Assembly: GCA_029204225.1 (NCBI GenBank) | Contig: CM055111.1 | Span: 20,095,003 to 20,159,002 of the forward strand | Reading direction: 5' to 3' | Origin: Diphasiastrum complanatum | Lineage: Eukaryota > Streptophyta > Lycopodiopsida > Lycopodiales > Lycopodiaceae | DNA: 64,000 bases | The notes under the pieces: model-generated | Databases searched by the model: none | Told to the model about the DNA's origin: nothing | What the model saw: only the letters and a program-made list of their open reading frames with translations | Program-made: the position numbers and the translations under genes | Shown: piece after piece, positions 32,001-40,787 of the stretch | Layout of the letters: every line of letters starts with the position of its first letter | Numbering within the stretch: the stretch's first letter is position 1

Positions 32001-32340
32001 GGCTCAGATTTTCAAGCAAATTCATGATTGCATTGTCAGATATCGATTTCAAACGCGCCGCTTGCTCTCATTACACCTTGTTGGCTAATATGCGCTTGGA
32101 TCCGATACTACATCGTCCAGTTTCGCTTTGGAGCGCGTCTCGCAACCCTTTTCTTTTCTGCTCGTTTTCCTTGCGCTCGGATCCGATACTCCAACTTCAA
32201 ATATCTCTCTCGAGCGCACGTTGATTTGATGTGCTTGTCGGACCTAGGGTTTGCGCCTGAGAGCGATATTTGGAACTTCAGTTCTGTTATTTTTGTTTAA
32301 AATGCTAATTTTGAATCTAGTTTGCTTTCTTTTTTTAATG
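32001..32340 (+). other. Plus-strand leader and truncated start of the unrecognised gene, copy 1
   Basis: The leader has iterated GATATCG / GGATCCGATACT and TCGAGCGC motifs. Its end reads ATGCTAATTTTGAATCTAG (32302), matching the start of the plus-strand gene at 53176 (there MSNFESSLFSLFNEF). A base missing after the ATG shifts the frame here. After about 13 codons the sequence jumps into a second promoter copy at about 32345. Confidence 0.55.
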
Positions 32341-32344
32341 AATT

Positions 32345-32555
32345 TTTGCAAATTTTTGCACGTGTGAAAAGACGTCCGAGACACGTGTCGTCAGATGACT
32401 AGACCACGTGGAAATTCCATACTGATAATGATGACCCAATTTTTTTGGGGACACGTGGGCTGAGACACGTGCAAGAATCCGTTATCGACGTGTGTCATTC
32501 TCGCACGTGACAGATGTCAGATCAATCATTCAAAGTACGACACATTTATTTTGGC
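32345..32555. promoter_or_regulatory. Second, truncated G-box promoter in tandem
   Basis: The sequence TTTTTGCACGTGTGAAAAGACG repeats the left part of the promoter at 31726 onward, with six CACGTG boxes. It stops at 32555, before the plus-strand TATA box, where unrelated sequence begins. So promoter plus leader form a tandem unit of about 620 bases. Confidence 0.7.
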
Positions 32556-32880
32556 AGAGGCTTCCTTGGATCCTAATGACAACATTGCAATTGTACCTAA
32601 TCCAAGTCCACACATATCAAAACAACAAGTTGGTAATGGTCGTAATCGAAACAAGATGAGACGAAAATCAAGTTTGTCCGATTTGTATGTCATTGAAAGT
32701 TTTGATAGTGATGCAACTGGGATGACATACAATATTATGATTTCAAATGGATTAACAGAAAATCATCAAAAACAAAAACAAAAATACACCAAATGTAAGC
32801 AAATATATTATGTTTACTTGAGATTAAAAGGCTTCGATGTGAATGAAGAGATGTTTATTTACCAACCAATACTAAGTTAA
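32551..32880 (+). CDS. Unrecognised open frame, possibly an exon
   Basis: The 109-codon frame reads MAEASLDPNDNIAIVPNPSP, then NRNKMRRKSSLSDLYVIESF, then lysine/glutamine-rich QKQKQKYTKC directly before GTAAGC, a possible splice donor near 32796. It starts exactly where the truncated promoter ends, so it is probably an internal exon of another gene or transposon joined here by rearrangement. No family is recognised. Confidence 0.3.
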   Translation: MAEASLDPNDNIAIVPNPSPHISKQQVGNGRNRNKMRRKSSLSDLYVIESFDSDATGMTYNIMISNGLTENHQKQKQKYTKCKQIYYVYLRLKGFDVNEEMFIYQPILS

Positions 32881-33346
32881 CAAGAGTTGTTCTATGTGAT
32901 GTCAAGGTCTTGACATCTTAAGGTTGTTGGTTGTTAATCAAATGACTATGTCTGCTCCTCTTTTTGAATTCAAGCTTAATAAATAGAATTTCAAACTTCA
33001 TTGGGTTGTTTGAATGCAACTTAGAAATGTAGAATATGGTTACAAATGATGTTATATTTATGCTATTTCACATCTTTATAATATGCAACATTATCAATAC
33101 AAATATATATTTGTAAATGAGTCTAACTGTGCAATTCATTTTCAACAAACAAAATATCCAACAATTTGGAGATTGTTAAAATATGTGATTTAGCAAATCA
33201 TAAGCTCGCATAACTCGCACACATTTACTTGCAAAGTGTCAAGTCCCAAGCCCAAGTAAGTCTCTCTCTCCAAGGACACACACTTGCAACTGTAACCCAG
33301 ATTCTCCACAATTTTCTACCTATTATGAAATTAGAGTTTTGATTAA
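32881..33346. other. AT-rich spacer, no gene seen
   Basis: Stops in all frames and no recognisable element. Confidence 0.4.
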
Positions 33347-34094
33347 CAAAGAGATTACTAAGTCCATATCGAATGCAATTTTTTGAAATAACAACGTTCA
33401 CAATATCACAACCTTTTTTGCACATACCCTTTCATACAAAAATTTGTGCAAATTGTCACTACAATTTTTTGAAATTTTAAAATAAACAAAATACTTCTCG
33501 CTTATTTGACAATAGGGAAGGGCCTTTCTTTATGCCTAGGCGGAAGAGCATAACAATATAAATCCCCATACCATAACAATATAAATACTTTAAAATAACC
33601 ATGCTTGTACAAAACTTACTTGTAATAGAAAAGCATAAACGTAGCATACGATCTGATGCTAAAAAGGCGTATGCTTCACAAAAAGACTCAATTAGTTTGC
33701 GCGAACACGTCTTGCTGGGAATGAAAGCAATGGATAACCTCTTGTGACATTTTCTCTCTTATTCTCGTGCATTATTCTTAATCTCGTTTTGTTAAAATCT
33801 TAAAGTTAGAGCTAAGTAGGGCTATGATTCGGCTCGGCACAATTCTGTACAGCGTGTAAACAAGTTTGATAGATTATAAATGGATTGAAGGAGAGAACTG
33901 CTCTTTGTTGAGATTCAACATCACTGCCTTACTCGGAACTCCATAGCGGCATTGTTGGACACCCATCATCATATTATTGTTTACGAATATGGCAGGCTCT
34001 TATAACTTCGGTTGTGCCTAGAGGGGATTGACTACACAGAAGCAGATAAAGAGTTCAGGTTAACCTGTGACAGAATAGGAAATTGGATCTTAAA
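33347..34094. repeat. Non-coding block D, copy 1 (direct repeat of 43693-44459)
   Basis: Both copies start at ACAAAGAGATTA and end at AATTGGATCTTAAA. Copy 2 has about 45 extra bases near 43895-43935 (AAAACTCCTCTCCACCCCAA). No supported gene. In copy 2 the H3-like block follows at once; here the H3-like block lies about 800 bases before it, so the order of the two blocks is swapped. Confidence 0.9.
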
Positions 34095-34139
34095 GCTAGT
34101 GGAAATAAAAAGAGAACTTGGAGACAATTTCCTGCCTTG

Positions 34140-34730
34140 CAAGACATCCTAACAACCTTCGAGCTCGTAGTCGAGCTTTTAAGGAGGCTTTGGCCCCTCA
34201 CATCTTGCGAGCACGGCCGCACGTATGACGGTTTGGCCCCGGTGCCCTTCTGACCACACGTTTTCTTTTTTTAAACTGCCTGCCTGAACGCCACGTGTCC
34301 AAGTAGCCAGTCTACAAGGTAAGGGGAGGGAATATATACAGAAACCCACCTAATTGCGAGCATGTGTGTGTGTGTGTGTGCATGGGTGCCCGGTGCCACC
34401 CGCCTTGCCCGACGCCACTGCCCGGTGCCACCAGCAGGCTGCCCGGCCCCACCCGTCCTGTCCGAGACTGCGGCTCGGCCCCGTGGGTGCCCGTGGCCTG
34501 GGGCTGCTTGTCGAAAACCCTCTCGCTAGCCACACCTCAAATTTTGGCGGGCACCCCCTTGCGGACACCCGTCAGCCGCTGGGGGGCACCGGGGCCAAAC
34601 CCCTCCCACGCGCGGGCCGTGCTCGTAAGTCCCAGGGGGGTAAAGTGGCCCGGATATCCACCCACACACACGTGAGCAGGGAAGGTAATGGGAATGTACG
34701 TCACCAACCAAACCCAACCACCACACCCGG
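34140..34730. other. GC-rich segment of about 0.6 kb
   Basis: From about 34190 to 34735 G and C dominate (many CCCGG, GGCCC, GCCCGG words), in sharp contrast with the roughly 35-40% GC around it. It includes a (GT)8-9 run (34363-34380). Several overlapping open frames exist simply because stop codons are rare in GC-rich DNA; none looks like a known protein. The right border coincides with the start of the EamA segment. Confidence 0.7.
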
Positions 34731-35019
34731 GGGCCTATTACTTCTATGTATTTAACTGAACTACGCAATATTTCGCGAACAGATTTTTGAGCACTCATTC
34801 ACCAATATCATAGACATGCTCTTCAGTGCCTAGAAAAGATGGAGATCCAACATCTACTGCCGGATTATGAACTCTAGTACTGTATTGTGGAGGTTTGAAA
34901 GAGTTAGTAAATACGGATAGACAATCCGTGTTCTTCTGAATCATGAATCATGAAATCTACGTCTTTAACAAGCCTCTCGGTTTGAGCAGTATAGAAGGGA
35001 GATTTTAGTTGAGATATCG

Positions 35020-35655
35020 ACATGACTCATGGAAGATGATCAGCACTGAGAGGGTCGATACCAGGACATTTTTCATCAAATAGCCATGATCCGGTCTGGA
35101 AAGATTCTGGCTAAAATTCAGGTGGCCATTTTCTGTCTTCTGTATCTTAAGGCCCATATCTGTTTGGTACAGTTGAAAGCGATTGGTAGGTTTTCAAGAT
35201 GTCATTTTGTTTGTCCACATAGTTGCTAGCAGAACCATCGGTCCTCCCAAAAGTTCAAGACCGTTTGCAGATTTGTGTCGGAGAAGTGTAGAGAAAAGTG
35301 CACCCCAGACTGGAATAGTCATGTCAATGAAAGTGGTGACGGATGCATTCACACCACGCAGAGCTCGTATTTCCAACCAGCTGCATAGTCCACCACATAT
35401 GAGACCATAGTAGATCAATGGAAACCATGGTAAAGGTTGGGCTAGCAGTGTGGAATCTAAGCCCCAATCACTGGAACTGGTGCGTAGATTGCATATCTCC
35501 CAAAGAGCACTGAGAACAGTTTATACGGCTAACTGAACGACATTTAAACGCTTTGCATTCAATGCTTTACCAATTTTGAGGACTTCTGCTCGAAATATTT
35601 GTAGAGCAGAAGTTAAAGAACTGGCGAAAACCCATGGGTTTCCACCTTGAGCGCG
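35020..35655 (-). pseudogene. EamA/DMT-family transporter fragment, copy 2
   Basis: Open from 35418 to 35194: CSWLEIRALRGVNASVTTFI, then IPVWGALFSTLLRHKSANGL and ELLGGPMVLLATMW. Upstream, after a stop near 35525, is GGNPWVFASS with KALNAKRLNVVQLAV. This copy keeps the Trp codon that is TAG in copy 1 but has its own stop (V*TVL) where copy 1 is open. The two copies have therefore decayed separately from a common fragment. Confidence 0.65.
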
Positions 35656-35910
35656 ATATATACACAAGGAACTTTTGATCGTTCCTATATAGGAAAAAAA
35701 AAGAGTTTTCCTAGAATGAAATACACATAACTAGGAACTGTGCATTCACTAGGAAAAATAAAACAGTTCCTAGATTGACAATATAGGAAAACTTTTCCTA
35801 TATAGGAAAATTTTGACCAAGAATTTCCTAGAATAAGTATTTTCCTATATAGAAAATTTTTAACAGAAAAGAATTAGTTTTCCTATATAGATAAATAGCT
35901 TCCTTTGTTC
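35656..35910. repeat. Cluster of TTCCTATATAGGAA-type palindromes, copy 2
   Basis: TTCCTATATAGGAAAA occurs at about 35686 and 35799, with many half sites (TTCCTAG, CTAGGAA, ATATAGG) between. The same arrangement is at 28816-29065. Confidence 0.85.
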
Positions 35911-35955
35911 AGTTGCAATATAGTAGCCAACTCTAATTGTCCCAAAGCATTAAAT

Positions 35956-36339
35956 ACGTTAAATATGGTGTCAGCTGTTGTTTGGTGGGGATAATCATAT
36001 GGACTTCTCTCTGAAAAAAAACACACTTAGGGAACGCAAATTCCCAACTTAAACTATTAAAAAGCTCGCAGGCAAACCAGAACCGAGATGAGAATTCCCA
36101 ACTAAAACAAAAATAAAGAAGAAAAAGGGCGAAGTTTAGAAGGAACAAACGATCTTGTATATAATGACGTAGACAGTGAGAGTGACCTCAAAGCAAATGG
36201 TGGGCTGAAGCATCGCATCTCGAAATGGCACAAATCATAGTCATGGGTTTATTCAAACAAAACTAAGAGATACAATCAATATTCCTTGCAGCAGCTTATA
36301 ATGTAGAACTGAAGAAAGCCATTCATCAGTCGGTTAGAC
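35956..36339. other. Spacer, no gene seen
   Basis: No open frame with recognisable content. Confidence 0.4.
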
Positions 36340-36853
36340 GCTATAAGTTTGAATTAAGCGCAACTACTGATGAGCAACCACAATAGCAATCTCTAATCAA
36401 CTCTAAAGAAATGAGCTGGAATACTCAAGAGTGTCCAAGCCCGCAGGCTTGAGAGAGAACGCTAACTATTCAATACTTGATTCATTATAATGTAGAAATA
36501 TGAGCAGCTATTTATAGTAAGCAAATGTGGCAACGTCCAATTGTAGGACAACTAATCAGGTCGTAGATTATAATGGCTAGTGGGCCATAGTGACTAAATA
36601 TAAGTCTGAATTAAGCGCAACTACTGATGACCATAACCACAATAGAAATCTCTAATCAGCTCTAAAGAAATGAGCTAGAATACTCAAGAGTGTCCAAGCC
36701 CACAGGCTTGAGAGAGAACGCTAACTATTCAATTCTTGATTCATTATAATGTAGAAATATGAGCAGCTATTTATGCTAAGCAAATGCGGCAACATCCAAT
36801 AGTAGGACAACTAATTAGGTCGTAGATCATAATGGCTAGTGGGCCATAGTGAG
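36340..36853. repeat. Tandem duplication, 2 x 257 bp
   Basis: The unit containing GAATTAAGCGCAACTACTGA and GAGTGTCCAAGCCC.CAGGC occurs at 36351 and again at 36608 with about 5% difference. No gene inside. A CTATTTATAG box and a CTTGAGAGAGAA stretch are reminiscent of an LTR, but no ends were found. Confidence 0.9.
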
Positions 36854-37145
36854 TTGGCATCCATCTGGATCTTCCTAGAAATTTACTTGCTATAAAATTA
36901 GGGCAAGTCTGTAGCTTTAAAACAAATTGAACAATAAATTGTCTTTCAACCGACATGAAATTTGTCGTTCACTGCCAATCAAACGACACAAAATTTGTTG
37001 ATGATGACACTAAATGTTGGAGCCACTTGTGATTCATTTTTGAGTAATTATGTAGACTATGTAAAAACATGAAGAAAGCTACAAGTCTGGATAAAAATTG
37101 GACGAAGATTAAGAAGTCGATGTAGGAGAATAATCCAACACCTCA
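36854..37145. other. Spacer, no gene seen
   Basis: AT-rich sequence between the 257 bp tandem duplication and a minus-strand LTR fragment. Confidence 0.4.
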
Positions 37146-37310
37146 TGCAACCTGGAATAGCAATTGCCCTCCTATTCTTGCGTTATAGCAGTCAAACACC
37201 ATGCAAGTGCTCCCATGTACAATTATAGGTCTGGGCCCACATATGTTATAAACTACTTTACTGGTCAAGCCCGGAATGACGAGGCATAACTAATAGGCAT
37301 AGTCGTTTGC
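37146..37310 (-). mobile_element. Internal fragment of the gypsy-family LTR, reversed
   Basis: On the minus strand it reads CTATTAGTTATGCCTCGTCA, then GACCTATAATTGTACATG and GAGCACTTGCATGGT.TTTGA, matching the middle of the LTRs at 12301, 16684 and 39276. Both ends of the LTR are missing. Confidence 0.8.
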
Positions 37311-38529
37311 ATGTACAAAGTTGTTTTTCTAATATGTGGTTACCTGGTGTATTTGCAGAGAAACCGGTTATTCAAAAGAGCCCTAGTCATGAATGTTGTA
37401 GTAGTCGATTTCGAGAAAAGAACCGACAAGTTTATGAACAGTAGATAATGTTTGATAACAGAGAAAATATATCTACTGTAAGTAGGCATCAAAATCATTC
37501 ACAGATTACACACCATAGACATAATGTCGCAACTTTTTTTTTTTGTTTACAACAACATTTTCAAGCACTTTTGTTTTCCAAATCAGCACGTCGGTGCAAG
37601 AGAGGTAATCATGTCGTACGAGGAACTAGCTACTGCTCATTCTATATCTGTTTGTGTGACAGTGTGTGTCTGCTACTTTGTGACTAACACTGACGCATTA
37701 AAAAAAAAAAACCAGCACATCTCCCACGTTCATCCTGTTTATATAGGAACAGAGAGAAGGGAGTTTATGCTAATCATTTGATTACAAGAAATTGTTTAAG
37801 CTCATTCTAACGATTTCCAATTGTGCGTTGTCGTTGTCATTGTCCGTGGAGTCTGTTCTCCATGTTGGTACTTCGTTGATCTTGCATGGTACTTAGGTCA
37901 TGAAGATCTGCCACTTTTGTAGCCATCTGTGAGTCGTATGTGACCGTAATCATTTCCTTGCAGTGTCTGCGGTCGTGAAGGTTCTTCGGAGCCTGAGACC
38001 TTTGGCAAACAACCGCAGATAGACCGTAGTAGGGGCTTATGCGGTGCTCAGGCGGTTCGTCTCTTCAAGAGGGGAGAAACATTGTAAATTGTTAGTGTGA
38101 ACTTTGTGGTGGCCTTCAGTCATCTTCCTTTGTGGACTGCTTTGTGTTTGTTTCATAGGTGACTGCAATCTCCAACTTGGAGATGGCCTTTGGTTTACTT
38201 TGCATTGGACCATAGGCTAGACTCTTTTAAAGTTGTTTGCATTGCAGTTATGGTTATTTTCAGTTTCTGCCTGTTGGTAGTTCCCATGTATTTCTGCAGG
38301 TTTTGGTTCATAAGCTAGCAATGCTTTGTGGGTAGAAACTTCGTGTTTCTTCAAGTTCTAACCATGGTGGTTTGAAGGCAAAGAAACAAGTTGGTGAGCT
38401 TTATTCAATGTCAAAGTTAGAAAGTTTGTCTTATTATAGATCTAGATGCATTTTCATTTAATACATTTGGATGTGCATTGTAAGAGTGCTTTGAGTAATG
38501 GAGGAGCAAAGATGTTTGTGACTTGCATT

Positions 38530-39275
38530 GAACTTGCATTGGTGACTTTAGTAGATATTTTTTAACTTATCTTCTAAAGAGTGAGGATTTCATACTTGAT
38601 GTCTTTCTCAAGTTGAATAACGTTGTGGAGAGTCAATTCAACAGTGAAGATCAAGTGCTTAAAGTTGGCAAATGAGACCTATCAACAAAGTTCAAAGATG
38701 TTTGTGTGGCACATGGGATCAAGAGGGAGCTTTCAAACTCAAAGGTTATACATAGTCTGGAAGAGAGGAAGATCAATCTTTTTGAAAGAGCCAAATCCAT
38801 GAGGGTGAATGCAATCTTCATAAGTCTTCTGGGGTGAAGCTTTGATGTATGCTAAGTTTGTTTTCATAAGGTACTCAAATGAAGATTTATATGGTTGGTA
38901 AGAAGCCAAGTTTGGAGCATTTGAAGATCTTTGGTAGTACTTGCTATGTCAACTCATCTTTTGGATTCTTGAAGGGAATATGTATTGGATATAGTGAAGT
39001 AATGAAAATTTATAGGGTTTACATTCCTAAGTCAAAGAAAGTTCACATTTCTAAGGATGTTGTCTTTGAAGAGGAGATTGTGGAGAAGATTGATGTTGTT
39101 GATGTTGATCAATCTAGCATTTCTGATGGTGATAAAGATGGTTCTTTGGATGGTGATGGTGAAGATGCATCTCCAAGTCAAGTTCTAAGAAGATCCTCAA
39201 GGGAAAGACAAAAGCCATCTAGGCTTCCATATGATGAGAAAGGCAAGCAAGTTCAAGGTACAAACTTTACTTTAC
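38530..39275 (+). pseudogene. Copia integrase fragment, copy 2
   Basis: The open frame at 38879-39298 is nearly identical to the one at 16287-16706 (SLEHLKIFGSTCYVNSS, RRSSRERQKPSRLPYDEKGK). It runs from integrase C-terminus into the pol linker and is cut by the solo LTR at 39276. Confidence 0.7.
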
Positions 39276-39765
39276 TATTACGTCCATGTCCAGTATGAGG
39301 GATTTAGAATAATTCCTTACATGGATGGCCAGTCATTCCAGTGTATGTGGTTATTAGTTATGCCTTGTCATTTTGGGCTTGGCCAATAAAATAATTAATA
39401 ATCATATGAGGGCCTAGACCTATAATTGGACATATGAGCACTTGCATGGTATTTGACTGCTATGATACCTAAATAGAAGGTCAATTGCTTATTCAGGTTA
39501 CATGTGGATTCTAAGAGAAATATTCTCTCCTCTTGGGAGAGAATATATACTAGTGGAAATTTGCCCATCTACCTATTGGATTTTTTGATCCTTAAAGCCA
39601 GGAGCCCCTCCTCTATTGCATTCATTCACCATGGCATGGGGGTGAAGTGATTAGGGTATTGACTAGCCATTTCCCATTGGTTGGGTGGTTTTTCTCCACA
39701 GGTATCCTTTTGGTTGCATGCAACAGAATCTAGTCAGATCTTCAACAGGCGATCCTTACATCTAC
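39271..39765 (+). mobile_element. Solo LTR of the gypsy family, copy 2
   Basis: LTR 39276-39760 (485 bp) is flanked by TTTAC and TCTAC, the same target site as in copy 1 with one later change. Since both copies of the block have this insertion at the same base, the LTR was there before the block was duplicated. Confidence 0.85.
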
Positions 39766-40091
39766 TCACATGCTTTGGCTCATCTTCTTGTGTAGATGAG
39801 GCTATGCAAGTGGATGGTGGCTTTCATAAAATGGAAGCAAATAATGGATCTGGTAAAGAGGTCTTAATCAAGGACTTTTATTGTCAAGAGTAAGATCAAG
39901 AGGTTGATCTTGAAGGGCTTAAATAACACAAAAGGAAAGGTGGCAATTCGGAGCTAGTTAAGAGCATCAAAGGGAAGTCAAGTGGAAAAGATAATTTAAA
40001 TATGTTTTGTAGGTGTTTTTCATACTTAAGTAAGGTCAAAGGAGCAAAAAGGAAGTGTTGTTCAAATTTACTTTACTTGTTTTATCTCATG

Positions 40092-40773
40092 TGTAAAAAT
40101 TACAGCAAATAAGGATCCTAAAACACTTGAAATGATGAGGGAAACAATAGATTATGATTTCATAAGATTAGCACAAGTTGAACCACCAAAATCCATCAAA
40201 AATCTATGCTTGAACCTCACTAAATGGCCCAAATCCTTGAAGTAGGCTTCACACGTGTGAAAGTACGGCCTCCCACAGTCTGAGTACTGTACACCAGACC
40301 TACATTCAATCCTATAATCATTAGTAATCACAAGTACTCAAACAATTATGAACATAGAGAGCAATTGCACCATTATGAGAGAAAAAACATGAAATTGCTT
40401 GATTAATTTTGGTGAGATATCATCACCTATATATACATGATACATCACGGTTTTGGGCAGGTATGAGTAGCCCTAAACCTATCCCTAATGCTAATTTTGG
40501 TGGATCTTTCATCCCTACCAAGTTAGGGTTGGAATCTTGGAGATCCCTCAACAATGCAAAAATTACCAAAAATAGCTCCTATTTTTTCTCCCTTGTATCT
40601 AAGCATAATTTGGACTCATTCCAAAGGTTCTAACACTTAGGTCTACTTGAGAACATCCTTATGAATGGAATTCTATGCTATTTGGCACGTGTGACAAGCC
40701 ACATCATGACCATCTAACTATTTACAAGTCATATGACCGAAACTAGTCAAGCTAGAATTGTGAATTTTTAACA
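40092..40773 (-). mobile_element. 3' LTR of a copia element (minus strand)
   Basis: On the minus strand the LTR starts TGTTAAAAATTC and ends AATTTTTACA, with a purine-rich AGTGAGAAGGAG directly upstream (40774-40785) as polypurine tract. It stands at the break in the composite block. The partner LTR on the right is missing. Confidence 0.75.
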
Positions 40774-40787
40774 CTCCTTCTCACTAT

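Larger units (their letters stand above)
30505..32555. repeat. H3-like/divergent-promoter block, copy 1 (direct repeat of 44615-46499 plus 52642-52799)
   Basis: The copies start together at CAGTTCTTCTTTC and stay aligned through the H3-like frame, the first promoter and leader, and a second promoter up to TTTATTTTGGC. In copy 2 the second promoter is split by a 6.1 kb copia insertion. About 95% identity by eye. Confidence 0.95.
34728..35955. repeat. Segment with EamA pseudogene, copy 2 (direct repeat of 27878-29068)
   Basis: Same content as copy 1: a non-coding part, the EamA fragment on the minus strand, and the TATATAGGAA palindrome cluster. Copy 2 has about 30 extra bases near 35660-35690. 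Confidence 0.95.
37500..40091. repeat. Composite TE block, copy 2 (direct repeat of 14907-17492)
   Basis: Same order as copy 1: poly-T region, copia integrase piece, solo LTR, copia relic. The right end at 40091 is the insertion point of a copia LTR (40092). Confidence 0.95.

Noticed and set aside
34363-34380. (GT)n run as a telomere-like or regulatory repeat
   Set aside because: A short ordinary microsatellite inside the GC-rich segment.
34354-34755. Several overlapping open frames of 70-130 codons in the GC-rich segment
   Set aside because: Open on both strands in several frames at once, as expected where stop codons are rare. Composition is Pro/Gly/Ala/Arg with no domain.
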